From assembly GCA_041917755.1 (NCBI GenBank), contig JAYRWY010000006.1, forward strand, positions 62,001-126,000: a DNA stretch of 64,000 nt. The letters are read 5' to 3'. Source of the DNA: RGZA01 sp041917755. GTDB lineage: Bacteria; Pseudomonadota; Alphaproteobacteria; UBA9219; RGZA01. Each line of letters begins with the position of its first letter. The stretch's first letter is position 1. Under the pieces are notes generated by a model that did no database searches, was not told the origin of the DNA, and saw only the letters and a program-made list of their open reading frames with translations. Shown here piece after piece: positions 55,201 to 62,664 of the stretch. The translations under genes were made by a program, and so were the position numbers.

Positions 55201-55502
55201 TTGCTAACCATACCGAAGCGAAAAAGCTGCTCGATTTGGTGCGTACAAGCTGCAAAGGCCACCATGAGCCGATTGCCGCGCTCTGCCGCCTTTTTAATGA
55301 AGATACGGACGATGGCCGCAACATGGCCGCGCAATCCGAATTGCTGAGCAAAGCCATACGTTCAATGATCGACGTGAAAGAGGAAAAGGATATTGATAGC
55401 CTCTTCTCCGGCGGGAAAACCACCGCCCTGATGAACACTATATCGGGGCTGGATGATTTTGAGCTGATTGCCTTCCTTGTCGTGCAGGAGGACAAAGCCT
55501 GA
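52230..55502 (+). CDS. SNF2-type helicase of a defence operon
   Basis: 1090 residues from the ATG at 52230, which overlaps the previous stop and has AGGAGA as Shine-Dalgarno; codons upstream to 52203 lie inside the HTH gene. Residues 1-170 resemble the phospholipase-D-like N-terminal part found in related helicases, but I see no HxK catalytic motif. Superfamily 2 motifs follow: DSVGLGKTF near 280, DESHNFRN near 366, LSATPVNN, and SEGQNLQDCDYLINYD then IIQRFGRVDRIGS in the second RecA domain. The protein probably moves along duplex DNA or RNA:DNA in support of the adjacent type III restriction system. Confidence 0.88.
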   Translation: MKILDNINNLLGEDLKTSLEASSKLKIAASCFSIYAYEALQSKFSKIDSLEFIFTAPTFIPNEVTDKIRKERREFFIPKASRESALYGSDFEIHLRNKLTQRAVARECAAWVRKKAKFKSNKLKVQMQQFICIEGKENNIAYAPLHGFTAVDLGYQQGDAVSNFVNRLDDQAYTGQYLQLFEQIWNDPAKLEDVTEAICEHIESVYQENSPERIYFQILYNIFNEFLAEIDEDDLPNDRTGYQDSLVWQKLFNFQRDAAVGIINKLETYNGCILADSVGLGKTFTALAVIKYYELRNKSVLVLCPKKLADNWLNYNKNLKTNIFSKDRFGYDVLCHTDLSRTSGDSFGIALNRINWGNYDLVVIDESHNFRNNEAFKEKETRYQKLMNKVIREGVKTKVLMLSATPVNNRFSDLRNQLALAYEGDSESLNKKLKTKRSIEEIFRRAQAAFNNWTRLPPEERTARAILENLDFDFFELLDSVTIARSRKHIETFYDTKDIGNFPERRKPLSFHCPLTHRDDVMGFNEIFGQLSLLKLAVYAPISYILPSRIRMYEEMYDTEVEGGRSRFRQVDRERSLQALMTTNLLKRLESSVEAFRLTLGALRKNITNTLETIERFQKNGQAIQVTDFTDGLENLEAEEDDFSDLGESVGGKVQISLSDMDVDSWKNDLGGDLALIEALLTSMVKITPEDDAKLQHLRGHVFSKLDNLINTGNKKILIFTAYADTANYLYENLSKTILEHRKLHTAKVTGKDTPKSTLGKGYDFQSILTLFSPRSKEKALVMPEEKGEIDILIGTDCISEGQNLQDCDYLINYDIHWNPVRIIQRFGRVDRIGSPNSCIQLVNYWPDITLDEYINLKERVENRMMIADVTATGDDNVLTAKSSEVSYRKEQLRRLQDEVIELEDVKAGVSITDLGLNDFRMDLLNYVKEHGDIADAPKGMHAVVPAQSELGLKPGAIFALRNRNDGVNINQQNRLHPYYLIYIAKDGTVIANHTEAKKLLDLVRTSCKGHHEPIAALCRLFNEDTDDGRNMAAQSELLSKAIRSMIDVKEEKDIDSLFSGGKTTALMNTISGLDDFELIAFLVVQEDKA

Positions 55503-56167
55503 TGCTGTTTGATTACCCTGCCAAATCTGCTTTTGGTCGTGTCCTGCCCAAAACCAAGATTTACGAACACGCCAGCCCGACTTCGGGGCTGAAAGAGCTG
55601 TTCGTGCGGCAGGTGGATCAGATTATCTGGAAGTATAAACTCGCACCGGAAACCATCAACCTGCCAAGCACCAAGGCTGTGCAGGAAATTCAGGTCTTTC
55701 ATGTCACGTTGAAGAACGGGGAGATGAAGGAAGATGTCCTGCGCTGCATTGATAAGGCTATCCCGTTCCCGATACTGTTTGAGCTGTATTATGAGGGCAA
55801 GCGCAAGCCTATCGCCTGTTACAAGCGCCCGAACGAAGCCGATAGCGCGAAATGGGTGGTGAGCGATTATTTTGAAACAGGATGGCTGGCCGATACCGCC
55901 AAGCGGGAAAAGCTGCCCGTGGTGCTGGATTTAGGGGTTCTGTATGAGTACCTGCTATCGCCACTGATGCCATATCCCGCCATAGGCAAAGAAACCATGC
56001 CGGAACACATAGCGCGGATCGAGAAAATCCGCGCCAAAGAGCGGGAGCTGGAAAAGTCAGAAGCCCGCCTGAACAATGAAAAGCAATTCAACCGCAAAGT
56101 CGAAATCAATGCCGAAATCCGTGCTATAAAGCAGGAGATTGAGGGCATGACGACGAAGGCAGGATAA
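55502..56167 (+). CDS. DUF4391-type protein
   Basis: 221 residues. The start shares one base with the helicase stop (TGATG), so translation is coupled. Residues 1-155 are alpha/beta (IQVFHVTLKNGEMKEDVLRC, FPILFELYYEGKRKP); residues 170-215 are a charged coiled coil. Size, composition and position between a helicase and a type III Mod gene fit the DUF4391 family, whose role is not known. It is likely a partner or adaptor of the helicase. Confidence 0.72.
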   Translation: MLFDYPAKSAFGRVLPKTKIYEHASPTSGLKELFVRQVDQIIWKYKLAPETINLPSTKAVQEIQVFHVTLKNGEMKEDVLRCIDKAIPFPILFELYYEGKRKPIACYKRPNEADSAKWVVSDYFETGWLADTAKREKLPVVLDLGVLYEYLLSPLMPYPAIGKETMPEHIARIEKIRAKERELEKSEARLNNEKQFNRKVEINAEIRAIKQEIEGMTTKAG

Positions 56168-56186
56168 GAAAGTAAGGAAGCACACA

Positions 56187-58139
56187 ATGGAAAAACTAAA
56201 AATGCACACGCCAGACCTAACGCAGGATCACATCAATCGTATCCGCGAACTCTTCCCGAATTGCGTAACAGAAGTGCGGGATGAAAGCGGCAAACTGAAA
56301 CTGGCCGTGGATTTTGATCAGCTTAAACAAGAGCTGAGCGATACCATCGTAGAAGGAGTGCAGGAGCGTTATCATCTTAATTGGCCGGGCAAGCGCGAAG
56401 CCTTACTCACCGCCAATGCGCCGATTGCCAAAACCCTGCGTCCTTGCCGCGAGGAGAGCGTGGATTTTGATACAACCAAAAACCTGTTTATCGAGGGCGA
56501 TAACCTTGAAGCACTGAAGCTGCTTCAGGAAACCTATCTCGGTAAGATCAAGATGATCTATATCGACCCGCCATATAATACAAAAAGCGATTTTGTTTAT
56601 AATGATGATTTTGTAAAGGACGCCGTTGAATACTTAAAAATATCAAATCAGATGGATGACCAGGGGGCAAGGCTTGTAGCCAATCCAGAGTCCAATGGTC
56701 GTAAGCACTCTGATTGGCTTAGTATGTTATATACAAGACTTAAACTGGCTAGGAATCTTCTTACAGATGATGGTTTAATCGCGATACATATTGATGAAAA
56801 TGAGTACGCTAATTTGGAGAAGGTGTTGACTGAAATTTATGGGGAAGGAAATAATTTAGGTACGATTGTTTGGGATAAGAGAAATCCCAAAGGAGAGGTA
56901 GGTGGGGTTGCTCAGCAGCACGAATTTATATCTTTTTATTGCAAAGACAAAGTTAAGTTTGTAAAGGCAGACTACTTTAGCAAAAAGAAGGAAAATGCCC
57001 CTTTAATGCTAAAAAAAGCAGAAGAATTTATAAAAAAGAATAATGGCGTTAATGATAAATCCCGTAAAGATTTCAAAGAATGGATTAAGGAACTTAAAGA
57101 TAATCTAAGTGGTGGCGAGAAGGCATATTGTTTCATTGATGATGATGGAAATATTTACCAGCCTGTATCTATGGCAGCGCCTGATAAGCCTGAAACTAGA
57201 TCGCATAGAGCATTAATCCATCCCGAGACAAAAAAGAAATGTCCAGTCCCCGAAAAAGGGTGGCGGTTTCCTGACAAAACGATGGATGAACTGCTTGGGC
57301 AAAACAGAATTATTTTTGGTGAAGATGAAACAACTCAACCGCGTCAAAAATATTTACTGAAGGAAAACATGCGTGAGGCGGTCTCTTCTCTATTATATTT
57401 TGGGGGAAGTGATGATGCACTTGGACTGCCATTTGACAACCCAAAGCCAATTTTCGTGGCTTCTAAGATCATTGAAGCTGTATCTAGATCAAACGATATA
57501 ATTCTAGACTTCTTTGCAGGCTCTGCCACCACAGCTCATGCTGCGATGCAATTGAATGCAGAAGATGGTGAGAATCGACAATTTATTATGGTGCAGTTGC
57601 CTGAGATATGCGCTGAGAAATCTGAAGCCTTCAAAGCTGGATACAGAACTATTCCTGAAATTTCCAAAGAGCGTATTCGTCGTGCAGGTAGAAAAATTAT
57701 TGAAACCAAATTTAATGAAAAGTGGAATAAGGACATTGGTTTTCGCGTTCTAAAAATCGACTCATCTAATATGGCTGAAGTGTATTACACGCCAGATGGC
57801 GTGAAGCAGGATGACCTGCTGGCTGCCGTGGATAATATCCGACTAGATCGTTCGCCAGAAGACTTGCTCTTCCAAGTGTTGCTGGATTGGGGTGTGGATT
57901 TAACCCTGCCGATTGCCAAGAAAAGCGTGCAGGGCAAAACCGTTTTCTTCGTGGATGGCAATGCCCTTGTCGCTTGTTTTGACGCTGGCATTACCGAGGA
58001 ACTGGTCAAGGAACTAGCCGCCGATAAGCCCCTGCGCGTGGTATTCCGTGATAACGGCTTTGCTTCGGATTCCGTGAAAATCAATGCTGAGCAAATCTTC
58101 AAGCAGATGTCCCCCAGCACTGATATGAAGTCGATTTAA
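56187..58139 (+). CDS. Type III restriction-modification methyltransferase (Mod)
   Basis: 650 residues. Motif IV DPPYNT (127-132) comes before motif I FAGSATT (443-449), the beta-class order of type III Mod and related N6-adenine methyltransferases. The N-terminal 1-100 contains the usual VDFDQLKQEL region. The segment between (about 225-400) should be the target-recognition domain; its DNA (about 56860-57400) is visibly richer in A and T than the two flanks. The gene starts 19 bases after DUF4391. The recognition sequence cannot be read from the protein. Confidence 0.93.
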   Translation: MEKLKMHTPDLTQDHINRIRELFPNCVTEVRDESGKLKLAVDFDQLKQELSDTIVEGVQERYHLNWPGKREALLTANAPIAKTLRPCREESVDFDTTKNLFIEGDNLEALKLLQETYLGKIKMIYIDPPYNTKSDFVYNDDFVKDAVEYLKISNQMDDQGARLVANPESNGRKHSDWLSMLYTRLKLARNLLTDDGLIAIHIDENEYANLEKVLTEIYGEGNNLGTIVWDKRNPKGEVGGVAQQHEFISFYCKDKVKFVKADYFSKKKENAPLMLKKAEEFIKKNNGVNDKSRKDFKEWIKELKDNLSGGEKAYCFIDDDGNIYQPVSMAAPDKPETRSHRALIHPETKKKCPVPEKGWRFPDKTMDELLGQNRIIFGEDETTQPRQKYLLKENMREAVSSLLYFGGSDDALGLPFDNPKPIFVASKIIEAVSRSNDIILDFFAGSATTAHAAMQLNAEDGENRQFIMVQLPEICAEKSEAFKAGYRTIPEISKERIRRAGRKIIETKFNEKWNKDIGFRVLKIDSSNMAEVYYTPDGVKQDDLLAAVDNIRLDRSPEDLLFQVLLDWGVDLTLPIAKKSVQGKTVFFVDGNALVACFDAGITEELVKELAADKPLRVVFRDNGFASDSVKINAEQIFKQMSPSTDMKSI

Positions 58140-58150
58140 GGGGCTGGCGC

Positions 58151-61100
58151 ATGAAACTCAAATTCAAAGTCCAGCCTTACCAGACCAATGCCGTGGAATC
58201 CGTGGTGGATTGCTTCGCTGGCCAACCTAACAGCACAGGTACGACTTACCGCATTGATCCGGGCAAGAAGCTACAAGCCAAGCTGGATGAAACAGGTTTC
58301 AAGAATGCTGACCTGATGCTGACGGATAGCCAAATTCTGGCCAATATCCATGAAGTGCAAAAGCGCCAGAATTTACCGCTTTCATCTGGCCTTGCCGATT
58401 TCACTGTTCTGAATAGCAAGAAGGAAAGCATTGCCGTTCCCGCCACTTATAAGCGCGATGCGCTGGCTGCTTCGCGCATTCATCTGGATATTGAGATGGA
58501 AACAGGCACGGGCAAAACCTACTGCTATATCAAAACCATCTTTGAGCTGAATAAGCGCTATGGCTGGAACAAATTCATTATCATGGTTCCGAGCATTGCT
58601 ATCCGTGAAGGCGTTTATAAATCACTAGAAATTACAGCAGATCACTTTACTGAAAGCTACGGGAAGAAAGCACGTTTCTTCATCTACAATTCTAAACAAC
58701 TTCATCATCTTGAGAGCTTTTCATCTGATGCTGGTATAAATGTTATGATCATTAACATTCAGGCTTTTGCCGCTAAAGGTGCGGATAATCGCCGGATTTA
58801 TGACGAGCTGGATGATTTTCAATCCCGTCGACCGATTGACGTGATTAGCAGCAACCGCCCTATCCTTATTCTGGATGAGCCGCAGAAAATGGAAGGTAAG
58901 GCTACGCTAGAAGCCCTACCGAAGTTTAAGCCCTTGGCCATTTTTTGCTATTCCGCCACGCACAAGACGCAGCATAACAAAATCCACCGCCTTGATGCGC
59001 TCGATGCCTACAACCAAAAGCTGGTCAAGAAAATCGCCGTGCGCGGCATATCCATGAAGGGGCTGGCTGGCAGTAGCGCATATCTCTATCTGGAATCCAT
59101 CGAAATTTCCAAACAAGCGCCCGTGGCGCGGATCGAGATGGAAATCAAGCAGACTGGCGGGGAAATCAAGCGCAAGGTTATGCGCCTTTCCAAAGGCCAG
59201 AACCTTTATGACCTGTCTAATAAGCTGGATCAGTATCAAGGCTTTGTTATCTCCCAGATTGATGCCAATCAGGACACGGTAGAATTCACTAATGGCCATG
59301 TTCTTGCGGCTGGTGAAGCCACGGGCGATGTGACTGAGGCTACAATCCGCCGTATCCAGATCAGGGAAACGATTAAGGCGCATTTGGAGAAAGAGCAAAA
59401 GCTGTTCTCTCAGGGGATTAAGGTTCTATCCCTGTTCTTTATTGATGAGGTCGTTAAATACCGCGATTACAGCAGCCCCGATGAACAAGGTGAATATGCC
59501 CGTATCTTTGAAGAAGAATACGAAACGCTGAAAGCGGAATATCTGGGGACGCTTGATCTGGAAGGCAATGAAGCCTACCGCAAGCATCTTGCGGGTATAA
59601 ACACCAAGCAAACCCATGAAGGGTATTTCTCAATAGATAAAAGAACAAAGAAATTAATAAACCCCGAAGATGCAAATACGGGGGAATCAAAAGATGTTGA
59701 TGCGTATGACCTGATTTTGAAGAATAAAGAACGGCTTTTGTCCTTCGCTGAGCCTGTGCGGTTTATCTTCTCGCATTCTGCTTTGCGCGAAGGCTGGGAT
59801 AACCCGAACGTCTTCGTTATGTGTATGCTGAAACACAGTGACAACACTATCTCCCGCCGCCAAGAGGTTGGTCGTGGGTTGCGCCTATCCGTCAACCAGA
59901 ACGGCGACCGGATGGATCATCCCGCCACCGTCCATGAAATCAACATCCTGACCGTGGTTGCCAGCGAGAGCTATAAAAACTTTGTGGCTAACCTTCAGGA
60001 AGAAATCAGTGAAGCCTTGTCTGCCCGTCCGCGCAAGGCGGATGAAGCCTATTTCACGGGCAAGATTATCAAGACTGAAACAGGCACGTTGCAGGTGACA
60101 CCCGCGATGGCCAAGCAGATATATAAATACCTGCTGAAAAACGACTACACGGATGAATCTGACCAGATTGCTGAGGCCTATCATGCCGCCAAGAAAGATC
60201 AAAAGCTGGCGGCACTGCCGGAAGAGCTTGCCTCTCATGCTGAGCAGGTCTTCCTGTTGATTGATAGCGTTTTCAGTGTAGGCCAACTGCCGCAAATTGG
60301 AGATGACCGTAAACCAAAAACCAACCCCCTGAATTCTAACTTTGAGAAGAAGGAATTTCAGGAACTTTGGGGCAGAATCAATCGCAAAGCGGTTTATCGC
60401 GTAGAATTCGATTCAGCTGAATTGATTAAGAACTGTATCAAGACCCTGAATAAGGAGCTGCGCGTCTCTCCCTTGCAATACACCATCCAGACAGGCATTC
60501 AGGAGGATCAAATTACCGATAGCCAGCTTAAAGCAGGCGAAAGCTTCCAAGTGCAAAACACCGTGACGGAAGCCCATAACGCGTCAATTCATTCCTCCGT
60601 CAAATATGATCTGCTGGGAAAAATTGCCGAAAACGTGCAGCTCACGCGCAAGACCGTAGCTGAAATTTTCAAAGGCATGGAAGTGGCTATCTTCGGGCAA
60701 TTCAAACAGAACCCTGAGCATTTCATTGCGGAAACTTCACGCCTTATTAAGGAACAAAAGGCCACGATCATCATTGAGCGCCTGAGTTATGACGAAGTAG
60801 CCGGAAGCCATGATGTAAGTATCTTTACGGCTGGCCAGAGCAAGCAAGACTTCACTAAAGCCACGGACAAGCTCAAAAATCACATTTACGACTATGTGAT
60901 TACAGACTCGAAGGTTGAGCGCGATTTTGTGAAAGAGCTGGATACCAGTGCGGAAGTCACAGTCTATGCCAAGTTGCCCAGAGGGTTCCTGATACCTACC
61001 CCCGTAGGCGATTATAACCCTGACTGGGCTATTTCCTTCAAGGAAGGGAGCGTGAAGTACATATACTTCGTGGCGGAGACAAAGGGCAGCATGTCCTCAA

Positions 61101-61291
61101 TGGAGCTGCGCGAGATTGAAAAAACAAAGATCGAATGCGCCCGGAAGTTTGTCGACAAAATCAACCAGCGTATTACTGCCGATAAGGTGAAATACGATGT
61201 GATTGATAGCTATGGGCGCTTGATGGATGTTGTTGGGGTGAAGGCGGCTTCTAGTGCGCGTACTGGTCTGAAAATCTCTTGCTCTCAATAA
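58151..61291 (+). CDS. Type III restriction endonuclease-helicase (Res)
   Basis: 1046 residues, starting 11 bases after Mod. SF2 motifs: TGTGKT (118-123), ILDEPQKME, FCYSATH and SRRQEVGRGLRL. The C-terminal nuclease is PD-(D/E)xK: Pro957-Asp958 and Glu976-Thr-Lys978 (VAETKG). All active-site residues look intact, so Mod and Res should form a working EcoP1-like complex that cuts after ATP-driven contact of head-to-head sites. It is the last complete gene of the operon. Confidence 0.93.
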   Translation: MKLKFKVQPYQTNAVESVVDCFAGQPNSTGTTYRIDPGKKLQAKLDETGFKNADLMLTDSQILANIHEVQKRQNLPLSSGLADFTVLNSKKESIAVPATYKRDALAASRIHLDIEMETGTGKTYCYIKTIFELNKRYGWNKFIIMVPSIAIREGVYKSLEITADHFTESYGKKARFFIYNSKQLHHLESFSSDAGINVMIINIQAFAAKGADNRRIYDELDDFQSRRPIDVISSNRPILILDEPQKMEGKATLEALPKFKPLAIFCYSATHKTQHNKIHRLDALDAYNQKLVKKIAVRGISMKGLAGSSAYLYLESIEISKQAPVARIEMEIKQTGGEIKRKVMRLSKGQNLYDLSNKLDQYQGFVISQIDANQDTVEFTNGHVLAAGEATGDVTEATIRRIQIRETIKAHLEKEQKLFSQGIKVLSLFFIDEVVKYRDYSSPDEQGEYARIFEEEYETLKAEYLGTLDLEGNEAYRKHLAGINTKQTHEGYFSIDKRTKKLINPEDANTGESKDVDAYDLILKNKERLLSFAEPVRFIFSHSALREGWDNPNVFVMCMLKHSDNTISRRQEVGRGLRLSVNQNGDRMDHPATVHEINILTVVASESYKNFVANLQEEISEALSARPRKADEAYFTGKIIKTETGTLQVTPAMAKQIYKYLLKNDYTDESDQIAEAYHAAKKDQKLAALPEELASHAEQVFLLIDSVFSVGQLPQIGDDRKPKTNPLNSNFEKKEFQELWGRINRKAVYRVEFDSAELIKNCIKTLNKELRVSPLQYTIQTGIQEDQITDSQLKAGESFQVQNTVTEAHNASIHSSVKYDLLGKIAENVQLTRKTVAEIFKGMEVAIFGQFKQNPEHFIAETSRLIKEQKATIIIERLSYDEVAGSHDVSIFTAGQSKQDFTKATDKLKNHIYDYVITDSKVERDFVKELDTSAEVTVYAKLPRGFLIPTPVGDYNPDWAISFKEGSVKYIYFVAETKGSMSSMELREIEKTKIECARKFVDKINQRITADKVKYDVIDSYGRLMDVVGVKAASSARTGLKISCSQ

Positions 61292-61737
61292 GCATGCCAT
61301 TGATTTGACTCGGTTTTGGGTATTGTAGAAATAACCCCATACGTGCTCCATCAATGTCGTGGTTATAAACAGTTTCAAAATTTCTATCGCTAGGAACCCC
61401 TCGTGGTGGTGCTTTACCCGCGTTTATAAAACTCTAGGAAGTACCTTTGATACGGGGGGGGCTTCCCCCTCCGCAACTCTTGCAAGAATTAACGAACCAC
61501 TATCAAGAGCATTAAACAGATAACTCTGAACAGTCTCACCTATATAGTAACTATAAGTGTATCAACTGGTGATACCGTAAGACTTCAAAAATACCCCCCC
61601 ACGGTATTAATGGCTGATCCCGATGCGTTCCCACAACGTATCAAGATGCACTCAGTCTTTGGTCACGGTATCAATGGGTAAGGTGATAATTGATCTCGTG
61701 AACATGGCTTCTAACTACTTTTTTAAAAGGTATTTCG
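61292..61737. other. 446-base non-coding stretch with hairpins and GTATCAA repeats
   Basis: No convincing ORF. GTATCAA occurs at 61559-61565, 61638-61644 and 61668-61674. Hairpins: GTATCA (61559-61564) with TGATAC (61570-61575); AATACC (61590-61595) with GGTATT (61603-61608); TATCA (61669-61673) with TGATA (61684-61688). A run of eight G (61454-61461) is followed by five C, and a run of seven C lies at 61594-61600. It directly precedes a reverse transcriptase pseudogene, so a non-coding RNA is possible, but no promoter or RNA boundary can be fixed. Confidence 0.45.
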
Positions 61738-62519
61738 TTGGCACAGTCATGGGTTCATAAATTTGAAATAAAAGAAGGCACATGGGTGTTTGTCCCTGAC
61801 GAACAAGCGCGAGTTAAAGGTGGCTTAATAAAAAAAGAAATAGAAAAAAAATGGAATCCTCCATCTTATTACGCTCATTTGAATGTTGGAGGACACGTAT
61901 TAGCTCTAATAAATCATAAAAAAACAGTCTGTTTATCTGAGCAGATATAAAAAAGTTTTTTAGTTCTATTCATCGCAATCGCATTACGAGAGTATTGTCA
62001 TCACTGTTTAATTCAAACTCATATGCGCTTAGCATAGCTCAGGAAAGCACAGTAGTTGATCCCTGCATTCAGCAACGAACTCATGTGTTGCCTTTTGGTT
62101 TCATCCAATCACCTATTATTGCGTCTATATGCCTTTATAAAAGTGCTTTAGGACAATATTTAGACGGCCTAACCCGTAACGACTTCACCGTATCTGTGTA
62201 TATGGATGATATTATTATTTCTTCAAACCATACCTCGGAAAATATGAATACGGTTTTTGATATTTTGAAACAAAAAGCAGATAGATCCCGCCTGTTGCTA
62301 AATCCTGATAAAACATTCGCTCCCTCACCTACAATTGAAGCCTTCAATATTGAATTGCAGCACGAAAAAATGAAAATAACAAATGAGAAACTATCTGCCT
62401 TTATAAATACAATTTGTACAACTTCGGATATTAAAAAAATTGATGGCATACTGGGTTATATTAAATCCGTAAACCAAGAACAGTACAATAACTGTAGCTC
62501 CACTGCCAATATTGGCTAA
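61738..62519 (+). pseudogene. Decayed reverse transcriptase (defence/unknown-group type)
   Basis: Two fragments of one RT gene. The first (TTG 61738 to 61950) carries WVHKFEIKEGTWVFVP and the HLNVGGHVLALINHKK region. The second reads GADIKKFF-like motif A (codons from 61941: ADIKKFFSSI), then LPFGFIQSPIIAS and the catalytic VYMDDIIISS. The frames join if one A is restored in the A-run at 61918-61924; in the restored frame a TGA at 61938-61940 replaces the residue before ADIKKFF, a CGA-to-TGA change by inference. The C-terminus ends normally (GILGYIKSVN). Retron marks are absent. Base composition is far more AT-rich than the chromosome. Confidence 0.82.
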
Positions 62520-62664
62520 AACTTGCCTTTCTTTTAGCATCAATTACTAAGAAATGCGCTATATCATCATCCGTTTTTTTTCTTATTTAAAATAGATCGT
62601 CTTTATCCTACCCAGATATGGAATCTCGATTGCCCCCACCCTAAACGGCGTGCATGCTTGATAA

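Noticed and set aside
61738..62519. Retron interpretation of the reverse transcriptase
   Set aside because: The NAxxH and VTG marks of retron RTs are not seen, and the motif set fits other RT groups better.
61292..62664. Right-hand copy of the tRNA-Glu 3' end as an att site
   Set aside because: Reading by eye found no stretch matching the tRNA T-arm and acceptor sequence; a computed search would be needed to exclude a diverged copy.
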